Assembly: GCF_003625475.1 (NCBI RefSeq)
Contig: NZ_RAIQ01000010.1
Coordinates: forward strand, 39,489 to 103,488
Source of the DNA: Butyrivibrio sp. X503
GTDB lineage: Bacteria; Bacillota; Clostridia; Lachnospirales; Lachnospiraceae
Length of the DNA: 64,000 nt
Reading direction: 5' to 3'
Made by a program: the position numbers and the translations under genes
Shown: positions 25,522 through 33,680 of the stretch, piece by piece
Numbering within the stretch: the first letter of the stretch is position 1
How the letters are laid out: every line of letters starts with the position of its first letter
The notes under the pieces: generated by a model
Seen by the model: the letters and a program-made list of their open reading frames with translations, nothing else
Databases searched by the model: none
Told to the model about the DNA's origin: nothing

Positions 25522-26607
25522 TCAGAATATAATACCAAAAGTATGCTTTTCACCGGTGGCTACAATTTCATCGCCCTGTGTAACTTCAAATGTAGCGCCG
25601 TCCCAGCCGTTAAGCTTTATTATTCCTTTTACTCCTGATGCATTATCGGTAAATTCAAGCTCTCCGTTACCCTTATCAGTAAATGAGCCCTCTAAGTCTT
25701 TTTCTCTGTAAAGAGCTATTTTGGCAACGTTATCTCCTTCCATTCCTTGTGTGATCACAAGAGTGCTGTATATTTCACCCGTTCCCTGGTCATCGACGTA
25801 TGTGCCGTAAATTCCTCTCTCAGGCATTTTAAAGCTGTCACCGTTAATCTTGGCAAGCTCGTTTGCAAGGACGATACATCTGTTGTAAGTAAGATTTTCC
25901 ATGCAGCCATTATAAAGAAGAGGGTATATTGTTCCGCTTTCTTCTCGTGGTCCGATATCTGCAATGATCACACTATCCTTCATCGAATTCCAAGTTCTCT
26001 GCTTAGCAAGAAGATCATCCTTGCCCTTAGCATCCGCGCTTTTAGATATCCTGTCCCAAAGACTGTTAAGCTCTGAGTCCCAAACAGTAAGTGACCAATT
26101 CGATGCCATATTCATGTCAGCCTGACCCACGGCTTTGGATGCAAATTTCCGATACTTATCCGCAACCTTTGAAACCGCATCTAACTCATCCTGAACAGAA
26201 CTTGCTCCTGCTATTGCCGCATCCACGTCTTTCTTAATATCGGCGCTGTAATCAGCCATAAAATCCTTGGTGGGATCTACATCGGAGCCGGTAACCGTCT
26301 CCTTGGAATCGGATGACTTGCTGCTGTCAGCCGTTTCCTGCGAAGCCTCCGCAGCACTTGTATCGCTGTCTTCCGACTTCTCAACACTTGCGCTCTCACC
26401 ATCAGCCTCAGTATCTGTGACGGTATTATCCGAAGCCTCAGCGTCGCTTGAATCCTGCGCTTCTGCATCCGCACCGGATTCCTGCTCTGTCTGAGTCTCA
26501 TTCACCGTTTCAAAACCCGCATCATTGCCTTCTGCAACTTCCCCACTGCATCCGGCAAGCGTTAATATTGTAATCATCAATGCACAAAAAACTGTTTTCC
26601 TTTTCAT
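25522..26607 (-). CDS. Lipoprotein with LprI-type domain
   Basis: The product is 361 residues from the ATG at 26607 (AAGGAG upstream); the reading can be extended to 26661 but without a ribosome site. The lipobox TLAGC puts the lipidated Cys near residue 18. Residues about 20-110 are an acidic linker of Ser, Asp, Glu, Ala and Thr. A LprI/DUF1311-like helical region follows (DMNMASNWSLTVWDSELNSL and KQRTWNSMKD, then NRCIVLANEL), named after a lysozyme inhibitor. The last 90 residues look beta-rich (GIYGTYVDDQGTGEIYSTLV). The LprI match is by motif; actual lysozyme inhibition is not shown. Confidence 0.65.
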   Translation of the reverse strand: MKRKTVFCALMITILTLAGCSGEVAEGNDAGFETVNETQTEQESGADAEAQDSSDAEASDNTVTDTEADGESASVEKSEDSDTSAAEASQETADSSKSSDSKETVTGSDVDPTKDFMADYSADIKKDVDAAIAGASSVQDELDAVSKVADKYRKFASKAVGQADMNMASNWSLTVWDSELNSLWDRISKSADAKGKDDLLAKQRTWNSMKDSVIIADIGPREESGTIYPLLYNGCMENLTYNRCIVLANELAKINGDSFKMPERGIYGTYVDDQGTGEIYSTLVITQGMEGDNVAKIALYREKDLEGSFTDKGNGELEFTDNASGVKGIIKLNGWDGATFEVTQGDEIVATGEKHTFGIIF

Positions 26608-26635
26608 AAGCGTATTCTCCTTGATTAAAATACAT

Positions 26636-26652
26636 GTAACATTTATATAACA
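26636..26652. promoter_or_regulatory. Direct-repeat site GTAACA-N5-ATAACA upstream of a lipoprotein gene
   Basis: GTAACA (26636-26641) and ATAACA (26647-26652) are 11 bp apart, one helical turn. The same arrangement, within a longer conserved block, lies upstream of the lipoprotein gene ending at 31840. It resembles the direct repeats bound by PhoP-type response regulators, but here it is only about 30 bp from the start codon. Confidence 0.4.
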
Positions 26653-26718
26653 TGATATCACATATCAAGAAAAAATCAATTTCCGCGCGGCTTTACAGCT
26701 TTCTATCAAGCTTAATAC

Positions 26719-26746
26719 AAAAAACAGCCCCCTTTTTCAGGGGGCT
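26719..26746 (-). terminator. Terminator after the adenosine deaminase gene
   Basis: The stem AGCCCCCT/AGGGGGCT (26726-26733 with 26739-26746) is followed on the minus strand by a T-run (26719-26724). Confidence 0.85.
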
Positions 26747-26765
26747 AGGATACACATATTAACTA

Positions 26766-28349
26766 TTAATTTTTAGGGGATAATATCTTTATTTCTTGTT
26801 TTACAAACTTGTTCCATTCATCATTAAGCTCATCAAGCTTTTCTTGCTTATGTTTGCCCAACATAGAAAACTGAATAGAATTAAATACCAGCCTCTTAAT
26901 AGCACCCAAACCAATCAACTGTGAATAATATATTTCCCAGAAATCATATGCTAATCCGTTATAATTGAATATCTGCGGATCGTCGTTACAAATAACACAG
27001 TTGATCCCTCGTTTCATATATTCTGCAATCGGATGGATCCGCAGATCCTGAGTATATTTAAGTAACTGGTTACTGATAGGACAAACCTCCAAGGTAACAT
27101 TTCTATGCCTGACTTCCTCCAATACATCCGGGAAATGATACAAGTTAACACCATGACCGATTCTTACAGAGCCTAAAGTGACAGCAGAGAAAAGATTCTT
27201 ATTATCCGCCCAGCAGCTCTCTCCATCGTGGAAGAAGAAAGGAACATCTACCAGTTTTTCATCATCAAAAAAGGCTTGGGAAACATCATGGGTATTCCAT
27301 CCGCGATCTTCTTCGCTAACCAGATCATATCCAACTATAAATGGTTCTCCATCTTCCATAATTGTATTTCTATAGCATTTAACCCAATCAATATCGTTTT
27401 TATAACCGGCTATTGTTTCCTCCAAAGACTTCTTCTTTCCTCTGCTCGATGTAACTATCAAACGTACGGAAAAACTTTTCTTTAATCCTTCAGCGTATTT
27501 TTTGGCTTCTTGATAAGCTTGATAAATAAGCTCAACTGATTCGAATTTTTCCTTGCCGGGATCATCAGGTACAAAAGCCTTTTCTGATAATTCATCATCA
27601 TTTGACTCCTTAAGTATACTTGGACCAAATCGAAGTTCAACATGGTTTGTATTGTCACCTATCATCTTTAAGAAGGCACGCTTATAGTATTCATAATAAA
27701 TTTTTCTTATACTCAAAACATGATATACTCTCTGGAATATCTTATCGAATTCATCCCAGATATATTTTTCTTCGTTTACACTGTTCTCTGAAATGGTCAG
27801 GTACGAAAGCAATTCTCTCTGCTCCTCTTTACTAAGCTCCTTGATTCTTTTATAATTGGTTGGAATTTCGTTTTTTAGATAAAAAACAGTATACTTATAA
27901 ATCTTTCGAACTTTATCATCTTTATTATAATTAACAACAACGGCGCCATCACCTTGATTGTCATAATCCATGAGCAGTTTCCAAAAATCATCTGCACTTA
28001 GCGTAGAGCTAGTGTGAATATGGAGATTTGCGCCCTTTGGCATCCTCTGAAATGTTCCATAAAGCTTGTCTGCCCCAATCATATCCTTGACTTCATAAAA
28101 CGGTCTCATAGGTGGGAAAATTCTTGGCGGATCATCTGAATCTCTAACAGCATAAACATGCTTATCACCTATGAGATCTTCCCTGATATTATTCATCAAT
28201 GAATCCAGTTCCTGTTCCTCTTTTGTTAGATTCACTATATAGCCGTAATCGTCCTTCATATCATCATTTACTAAGTCATTGTACTTCTTTAAATACTCCT
28301 TATAAGTCATTCCCGCGTAGCCCGATGCAATCTTCTTACCATCTTTCAT
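26766..28349 (-). CDS. Adenosine deaminase family protein, long ADGF/ADA2-like form
   Basis: The product is 527 residues, much longer than bacterial Add (about 330), with an N-terminal region of about 100 residues as in ADGF/ADA2 proteins. Catalytic features: MPKGANLHIHTSS with the metal pair His110 and His112; FFFHDGES in the place of HAGE; RIGHGVNLYHFPDV; LEVCPISN; and CNDDPQIFN with the metal Asp. No signal peptide is visible, so it is probably cytoplasmic. Predicted reaction: adenosine or a related purine nucleoside to its deaminated form. The HTSS following HxH differs from the usual HLDG, so specificity is uncertain. SD is AAGGAGG. Confidence 0.8.
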   Translation of the reverse strand: MKDGKKIASGYAGMTYKEYLKKYNDLVNDDMKDDYGYIVNLTKEEQELDSLMNNIREDLIGDKHVYAVRDSDDPPRIFPPMRPFYEVKDMIGADKLYGTFQRMPKGANLHIHTSSTLSADDFWKLLMDYDNQGDGAVVVNYNKDDKVRKIYKYTVFYLKNEIPTNYKRIKELSKEEQRELLSYLTISENSVNEEKYIWDEFDKIFQRVYHVLSIRKIYYEYYKRAFLKMIGDNTNHVELRFGPSILKESNDDELSEKAFVPDDPGKEKFESVELIYQAYQEAKKYAEGLKKSFSVRLIVTSSRGKKKSLEETIAGYKNDIDWVKCYRNTIMEDGEPFIVGYDLVSEEDRGWNTHDVSQAFFDDEKLVDVPFFFHDGESCWADNKNLFSAVTLGSVRIGHGVNLYHFPDVLEEVRHRNVTLEVCPISNQLLKYTQDLRIHPIAEYMKRGINCVICNDDPQIFNYNGLAYDFWEIYYSQLIGLGAIKRLVFNSIQFSMLGKHKQEKLDELNDEWNKFVKQEIKILSPKN

Positions 28350-28431
28350 TGATTATCCTCCTTTTTAGATAAACATTTACTTTCCCACTTAAATTGATCA
28401 TCAGGTCTTATACTATTTTAGACACCAAAAA

Positions 28432-28459
28432 AGCGATAATCCCTAAATGAATTATCGCT
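28432..28459 (-). terminator. Terminator after the pdxY/ECF/radical SAM operon
   Basis: The stem AGCGATAAT/ATTATCGCT (28432-28440 with 28451-28459) is followed on the minus strand by six T. A second T-run on the other side makes it possibly bidirectional. Confidence 0.85.
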
Positions 28460-28576
28460 AAAAATTATTTCAAAAAATTGTGCATGATTGCGAAAACGAA
28501 AAACCGTATTTTTCATACAATCCGTCGTGATCCGTTGAAATACATTTCCTTTTTAAGGCAATGATCACCCCGGGCT

Positions 28577-29173
28577 TTAACTATAATGCCTTATCCTAAG
28601 CTCAATCCCCGTATCATCGGATAACCGCTTGCATTTCTCAATGTCTTCACCGGGAAGCACGTCGACGATCGACCACTTCACATCTTTTATCTTTCCCTTA
28701 CATTTTAACGCAAAATCGATCATTTTCTCAAATCCATTTTCAAATCCTGGTCTTGTCACTTCCTGATACTTCTGCGTATCCGGCGCATTTAGGCTGATCG
28801 ACACGCTATCGATAACCTCAGACAGCTCGGGAACTATATTGCGTCCGTTCTCCTCATTTCCAAGTCCGTTCGTATTAAGGCGAGTCTTAAGCCCCTTTTC
28901 TTCCTTTGCGATCTTAGCCGCCGCAAGAAGTGTATTCAAAGCACAGGTCGGCTCTCCGTATCCGCAAAAGACAAGCTCGTCAAATCCCGTAAAATCATAG
29001 TTTTTAATCGCATTAATAATCTCCTCTTTCGAAGGATTCTTCTCATGCCAAAGAGTATCGGCGCTTCCGACGCCATCCTTTAAAGACCTAATGCAAAAGG
29101 TGCAGCTGCAATTACACTTATTTGTGATATTCGCATAAACCGAATTCTTGTAAGTATATAAAATATCTGCCAT
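28577..29173 (-). CDS. TatD-linked radical SAM protein
   Basis: The product is 198 residues, a short radical SAM protein. The cluster motif is NKCNCSCTFCIR (CxxxCxxC) near residue 18, followed by FCGYGEPTCALNTLL, TNGLGNEENGRNI and SISLNAPDTQKYQEVTRPG. This pattern matches the family named for its frequent link to TatD nucleases; its reaction is not established. Here no tatD gene is adjacent. It is instead the last gene of an operon with a membrane S component and a pyridoxal-type kinase, with a 12-bp gap, so a role in cofactor handling is possible. Confidence 0.75.
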   Translation of the reverse strand: MADILYTYKNSVYANITNKCNCSCTFCIRSLKDGVGSADTLWHEKNPSKEEIINAIKNYDFTGFDELVFCGYGEPTCALNTLLAAAKIAKEEKGLKTRLNTNGLGNEENGRNIVPELSEVIDSVSISLNAPDTQKYQEVTRPGFENGFEKMIDFALKCKGKIKDVKWSIVDVLPGEDIEKCKRLSDDTGIELRIRHYS

Positions 29174-29185
29174 CGTGAAATCTCC

Positions 29186-29719
29186 TTACGTCGTGTATTT
29201 TAAAACAGTCTTCTTTATTCCCGCGCCGTCAAATGCCGCTCCCGCGATGTAGAAAAAGAGTGCGCTTCCGCCCGACTGAATCAGGCTTCCCGAAAACGCC
29301 GATATGATCGCAGTCTTGCTTCCAAATAAGATCATCTCTGCAATGTAATAGCCTGTTGCCGAGATAAAAAAAGCTATGACAGGTGCCAGCAGATTTCGCT
29401 TTGATAAAAATCTCTTGCTTTTGCTTGAAAACGGTAAGACGATAAGCATCTTTATTATCATCGTAGCTATCGTCCACATAGGCGCTGTCAAGAGATCCGC
29501 GATTCCTCCGCCGAGTGCTCCCACAATAAGCGCATACGGAAAGGGCAAAAAAGCTGCCGCAAGGTATATCACCGAATCGCCGAAATGAATGTATCCACCA
29601 TTCATACCAACCGGGATATGAAAAATATATGCCGTAAAGATAACGGTCATTGCCGTCATCATGCCCGTTAGTGCCATAAGCTTTGTCTTTGAGCCGGATT
29701 GTATGTTTTTTTCTGTCAT
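29186..29719 (-). CDS. ECF-type transporter substrate-binding (S) component, probably for a vitamin
   Basis: The product is 177 residues with about five to six membrane helices (LMALTGMMTAMTVIFTAYIF and others) and the typical GDSVIYLAAAFLPFP and GALGGGIADLL segments of small ECF S components. Such proteins bind a vitamin and use a shared energising module encoded elsewhere. It lies 24 bp after a pyridoxamine-kinase gene, so a B6 vitamer is the best inferred substrate, with hydroxymethylpyrimidine as an alternative. Confidence 0.75.
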   Translation of the reverse strand: MTEKNIQSGSKTKLMALTGMMTAMTVIFTAYIFHIPVGMNGGYIHFGDSVIYLAAAFLPFPYALIVGALGGGIADLLTAPMWTIATMIIKMLIVLPFSSKSKRFLSKRNLLAPVIAFFISATGYYIAEMILFGSKTAIISAFSGSLIQSGGSALFFYIAGAAFDGAGIKKTVLKYTT

Positions 29720-29743
29720 AATAAAATCTCCTCCGATAAGTCT

Positions 29744-30565
29744 TTATAGTTTATTCAAAACCTTTTCAAAAGAAACTCCGTAATTTCTGTCGCTTTCTGT
29801 GGTCGCATCAATCGCTTCACCGATAAAATCCGCAGCAGCCGTTGTCGCAGCCACAGTATCTTTTCCGTTTAAGATATTTCCCATGAGAACAGCCGCAAAC
29901 AGATCTCCCGTTCCGGAATAGCTTCTTTTGTTGGTCTTACATCGAATAACCTTTGCTTCGCCGTTAGAATAAACAAGATTGCATACCTCGTTTTCTTTTC
30001 CCGGAATACCTGTGACCACAACGTCCTGCCCGTCATTTGCTCTCACCTTAAAGGCAATATCCGCTATCTTCGCAATGTCTTTTTCCTCGGTAAAAGAAAT
30101 GTCGGCTTTCTTTGGATCCTCCCCGGCAAGAAGGTACAATTCCGTAAGATTGGGCGTTATAACATTGGCCTTCTTCGAAAGCTCTTTTATCTTGGAAATA
30201 AGTCCTTCTGAAAAATTCGGAAAGCACTTACCGGCATCACCCATAACAGGATCGACCAAAAGCACTGTATCTTTTCGGTTAAAAGAATCTGCAAAATCCA
30301 TGACGCTGTCGACCATCTGCTCATTTGGAATATATCCCGTAATAACGCCGTCGAAGGCCTCTCCCATCTTAGACCACTCTGTTTTACTGTGCTCTACCAT
30401 ATCTCCCGTATCGTGCATATAAAAAGACGGAAAGCCTGTCTGCGCAGTAAGAACAGCGGTAGGAACCGGGCAAACCTCAATACCCATCGCAGATAACACC
30501 GCTATGTCCGCGATAAGCGAGCATTTTCCAAAGCCTGACAGATCATTAATTGCTGCAACCCTCAT
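29744..30565 (-). CDS. pdxY: Pyridoxamine / pyridoxal kinase
   Basis: The product is 273 residues, a ribokinase-superfamily kinase. Start MRVAAINDLSGFGKCSLI; substrate region PVPTAVLTAQTGFPSF; VDPVMGDAGK; NLTELYLLAG; and the catalytic anion-hole motif RSYSGTGDLFAAVLMG with the general-base Asp. Family role: ATP-dependent 5'-phosphorylation of pyridoxal, pyridoxine or pyridoxamine to PLP precursors in the cytoplasm. First gene of a three-gene operon with an ECF S component and a radical SAM protein, consistent with vitamin B6 salvage. Confidence 0.88.
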   Translation of the reverse strand: MRVAAINDLSGFGKCSLIADIAVLSAMGIEVCPVPTAVLTAQTGFPSFYMHDTGDMVEHSKTEWSKMGEAFDGVITGYIPNEQMVDSVMDFADSFNRKDTVLLVDPVMGDAGKCFPNFSEGLISKIKELSKKANVITPNLTELYLLAGEDPKKADISFTEEKDIAKIADIAFKVRANDGQDVVVTGIPGKENEVCNLVYSNGEAKVIRCKTNKRSYSGTGDLFAAVLMGNILNGKDTVAATTAAADFIGEAIDATTESDRNYGVSFEKVLNKL

Positions 30566-30687
30566 ATTCTCAAGTCCTCTCGTTATAATAGTAAAATATT
30601 TAAATGAAACTTTACTCCATTTCTGGATATAGAAAAATAGTCAATTTAAGTTTTTTTCTTATAACCAGTTTTTTGGGCAAAAAAACA

Positions 30688-30711
30688 GCGGAGAATAATA
30701 CTACTCTCCGC
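30688..30711 (-). terminator. Terminator after the lipoprotein gene pair
   Basis: The stem GCGGAGA/TCTCCGC (30688-30694 with 30705-30711) is followed on the minus strand by a T-rich run. It ends the transcript of the 31840 and 30738 genes. Confidence 0.85.
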
Positions 30712-30737
30712 CGCCTCTAGCTAACTAAGTTATTATA

Positions 30738-31826
30738 TTATTTAAGATCTTCCATCTTTACTTCGCTTCCGCTATTGATCTTATCTGTAAGACCCTCTGA
30801 AGCTTCCTTGTCAGCGATCTTCTTATCTACTTCCTTCAAAGTAAGAGGTTTAAGGCCTTCGCCCTCAAGGAACTGCATAAATGCATTGCTGCTGTCATAA
30901 TTGGAATCATCGTCATTAAATACGCCGTAATAGTACTCCCAAGTATTCCTTGTCTCATCGCCGGCATTCTCGATAATTTTTGAATATGTATATACGTTAT
31001 CAGAGTCGTCTTCCAAAGTATTATTAAAATCAAAACTAAGGAAAGCATAGCTGTCATCAAGCTTGATATCCTGAGGAAGTGTATGTGTTGTTCCGTTAAA
31101 CCTCAGATCTCCTCTGGGTGTTCCGGGTTCAACATATTCGCTTACATAAGCTCTGTAAATAAAATGATACTCACCGTCAGCGTCGATAAAGCTCTTATCG
31201 GTTGAGAAAGCGCCCCATCCGTCGTTTCCGCTTCCGAGAATAGCACCGTACTCATTTAATTCAACGGTGTATCTATCCCATGAATCCTTTGAATAAATAA
31301 GCTTGAGCGCGCCGTCATATTCCTTTACGACTACAGTAAGAGAATAAGGTACTTCTTCAGCGTTGCTAAAGTCAAGTGCAAGCTCTTTTACACCGTCCGC
31401 GCCGCAGTCAATGTATGAATATTTTACACTGTCATACTTAACATCCATACCGCTGTCCTTACTAACGGCATCGGAAATTGCCTGCTTAAGCTCATCGAGC
31501 GTACATTCCTTACCTTTGACATCACTTAGACTGATATACTCGCCAAAGTCATTCTCTGTATCTACAAGAACTTTTGTCTCGTTATTCAAAAAACTTTCAT
31601 AGAGCGCTTCACCGCTCTTATCGGATGCCGAAGTCTGAGATGAAGTATCATCTGCAGTTTCTGCATCTTCTGTCTTTTCAGTATCTGTTTCGCCTGTGCC
31701 GGTTTCCTGTCCGTTCTCAGCTGTGATCTGCTCGGAATCAAATCCTGCATCTACGCCGGTTTCATTGGAACAAGCACATAATACCAAGCCACACGCGATA
31801 ATTGCTGTCAGTGATCTAAGTTTCAT
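30738..31826 (-). CDS. Lipoprotein of unknown function
   Basis: The product is 362 residues. A lipoprotein signal (LRSLTAIIACGLVLCAC) gives a lipidated Cys near residue 19. A Thr/Glu/Asp-rich linker to about residue 70 follows. The rest is soluble and unrecognised, with segments such as YSYIDCGADGVKELALDF, which resembles repeats in other clostridial secreted proteins where an FG-GAP-like or VCBS-like fold is suspected, and LKPLTLKEVDKKIADKEAS near the end. It follows the lipoprotein gene at 31840-32508 by 13 bp and shares its transcript. Acts outside the cell on the membrane. Confidence 0.7.
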   Translation of the reverse strand: MKLRSLTAIIACGLVLCACSNETGVDAGFDSEQITAENGQETGTGETDTEKTEDAETADDTSSQTSASDKSGEALYESFLNNETKVLVDTENDFGEYISLSDVKGKECTLDELKQAISDAVSKDSGMDVKYDSVKYSYIDCGADGVKELALDFSNAEEVPYSLTVVVKEYDGALKLIYSKDSWDRYTVELNEYGAILGSGNDGWGAFSTDKSFIDADGEYHFIYRAYVSEYVEPGTPRGDLRFNGTTHTLPQDIKLDDSYAFLSFDFNNTLEDDSDNVYTYSKIIENAGDETRNTWEYYYGVFNDDDSNYDSSNAFMQFLEGEGLKPLTLKEVDKKIADKEASEGLTDKINSGSEVKMEDLK

Positions 31827-31839
31827 TTTTTATTTCCTC

Positions 31840-32508
31840 TCAATCTGTACACTTGCTAAGTGATGCGCCGCCACTGTAACTATCGGCAAACTTACTCTCT
31901 TCCCATGTCTCGTAATACTCAAGTGTTGAGCTGTCAGCCTCGGAAGTCTGGAATGTATACTGAACTCCCTTGCTGCTCTCAGCCTGAATCTTCACTCCGT
32001 TTGCTGTCTTCTCTGAAGACTTGATCTTATCTGAGTGATCAAGAACGAACTCTCCGTTCTTCTTGTGTCCGTATTTGATCTCTGTATCGGTAAACTGTAC
32101 ATAAAAATCAGGCTGCATATCATCGCCGTCCATATATCCGATGGAACCTGTTGACCATGTACCGTCAACTGTTACGCTGTCACCTGACTTGGCATCGGTT
32201 GTCTTTGAATCGGTTGTCTTTGTATCTGCCTGTGATGCACTGCTCTTACTGTCGGCAGCGTCTGAACTCTTTGCAGTATCTGCTGCTGTAGAAGCCTCTG
32301 ATGAAGCCTCTGTTGAAGCCTCGGAAGCTGCCTCGGCAGATACATCAACATCTGCCTCATCCTCTTTTGTCTCAACTGAAATATCTGTGTTTGCAACTGC
32401 GCTGATCTCCTCAGAAGCTCCCTCTACAGGCTCAGTAACAGCCTCACCTGTACAAGCTGTGAGCATCATAGCTGCTGCAATTATAGGTAAAATAAGCTTT
32501 CTTTTCAT
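31840..32508 (-). CDS. Small lipoprotein of unknown function
   Basis: The product is 222 residues. Lipobox MLTAC at residue 18. Residues about 22-110 are low complexity (Ser, Ala, Thr, Asp, Glu, Lys). The C-terminal 110 residues form a compact domain (TWSTGSIGYMDGDDMQPDFY, KYGHKKNGEFVLDHSDKI, YTFQTSEADSSTLEYYETWE) that looks like a small lipocalin-like or beta-barrel domain seen in clostridial lipoproteins; this is an impression only. First gene of a two-gene operon with a conserved direct-repeat module upstream. Confidence 0.7.
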   Translation of the reverse strand: MKRKLILPIIAAAMMLTACTGEAVTEPVEGASEEISAVANTDISVETKEDEADVDVSAEAASEASTEASSEASTAADTAKSSDAADSKSSASQADTKTTDSKTTDAKSGDSVTVDGTWSTGSIGYMDGDDMQPDFYVQFTDTEIKYGHKKNGEFVLDHSDKIKSSEKTANGVKIQAESSKGVQYTFQTSEADSSTLEYYETWEESKFADSYSGGASLSKCTD

Positions 32509-32538
32509 AATCTTTCCTTCCTTTTATGTAAAATTAAT

Positions 32539-32555
32539 GTAACAATTCAATAACA
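32539..32555. promoter_or_regulatory. Direct-repeat site GTAACA-N5-ATAACA upstream of lipoprotein operon
   Basis: GTAACA (32539-32544) and ATAACA (32550-32555), 11 bp apart. Read on the minus strand, the surrounding block GTGATA-TATGTTAT-TGTTACAT-ATTTTA also matches the region upstream of the LprI-type lipoprotein gene at 26607. Confidence 0.4.
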
Positions 32556-32625
32556 TACTATCACAATTTTTTAAAAATGCCAACCCCTGCCATAAATTTT
32601 CATTCATGTATTGGCGCGTAGCGGT

Positions 32626-33651
32626 CTATGACGAATAATGGTACTCTCTTTTTTCGTTACCTACTTTGTAATAGAGCGTTTTCTTTTCCCTATCCAAGGA
32701 CACGAAATCGCCCTCGTGAAGAGATGCATACCTGTTATCGTCTGCCGAAAAATCCACGTCGATATTCCTATGATCATAGCCAAACTCCACCGGTTCCATG
32801 GTATCTCCGAAATCCGACTCTCGATCAACAGCCGTGATCATAAAATAAGTAAGATCGTTCGGACTTTTATCCGGAAGACCCCATGTAGGATCTATAAAAT
32901 ATCCTGCTCCGTCTATAGTTACATATGACCAGGCGTGTTTTTTTTCGACAGGTCCTCCGATATATTGCACTGCGTCTACTCCGCACTGAAGAAGCAGATA
33001 ATTATAGACGTTACTCAGATCGCCGCACATGCCTTTTTTGTCCTTAAAAGTCCTGTACGTGCCGTAAGTTCCTCTCGGAAGATTCGCCATTTTCTCAAAG
33101 GTGTTGTTGGCTGACTCCCTGTAATCATAAACGTAATTGTTTATCATATATTCATATAGGGCCACACACTTCTCAAAATCAGTGTAGTCTTTGCTGACAT
33201 TCTCATTAAGTATATCCGTGACCATCTTCTCGAACTCTTTTTGCTTCCTTAAGAATTCATCTTTCGGAATGGCGTATTTGATATATCCGATGCCGTCAGC
33301 ATAGCCATTCTCGCAATCGCTCTCCAAAGAGTATCTTGCCACAGGAAAAAACTCATCCAGCGGTCCACCGCTGAAGCACCAGTCGTAAACCTCCCTGCTC
33401 GGACACTCAAAAGTATCCTCGCCTGCCCTTAGGGCATCACATAGTTTAAAAAACGTCTCCCACTCCTCAGGTCCATAGGCTTCATAGAGCTTTTTAGGAC
33501 AAACATGAGGATTAAAAGCAAACTTTTCGCCGGAATATACAGGCCTCCCTAACTCTGTACAAGCATCGATCTGCTTTATCGGCTTAAAGGAGCAAGACAT
33601 CAGTAAAAGACATAATATGCCAGATGAGATAAGCAGCTTAAGTCTTCTCAT
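32626..33651 (-). CDS. Transglutaminase-like lipoprotein, paralog 1
   Basis: The product is 341 residues. Lipobox LLMSC at residue 20. The C-terminal half is a transglutaminase/protease-like domain with a visible Cys-His-Asp triad: KKGMCGDLSNVYNYLLLQCG, KKHAWSYVTIDG and YFIDPTWGLPD. The N-terminal half has conserved FNPHVCPKKLYEAYG and FECPSREVYDWCFSG. It lacks the Ser/Thr linker of the other two paralogs. Family members are thiol hydrolases or cross-linking enzymes acting on proteins or peptidoglycan; which is unknown. Third gene of a tandem trio with gaps of 23-29 bp. Confidence 0.82.
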   Translation of the reverse strand: MRRLKLLISSGILCLLLMSCSFKPIKQIDACTELGRPVYSGEKFAFNPHVCPKKLYEAYGPEEWETFFKLCDALRAGEDTFECPSREVYDWCFSGGPLDEFFPVARYSLESDCENGYADGIGYIKYAIPKDEFLRKQKEFEKMVTDILNENVSKDYTDFEKCVALYEYMINNYVYDYRESANNTFEKMANLPRGTYGTYRTFKDKKGMCGDLSNVYNYLLLQCGVDAVQYIGGPVEKKHAWSYVTIDGAGYFIDPTWGLPDKSPNDLTYFMITAVDRESDFGDTMEPVEFGYDHRNIDVDFSADDNRYASLHEGDFVSLDREKKTLYYKVGNEKREYHYSS

Positions 33652-33680
33652 ACCTCAATCTCCTTATAATATAAAAACCG

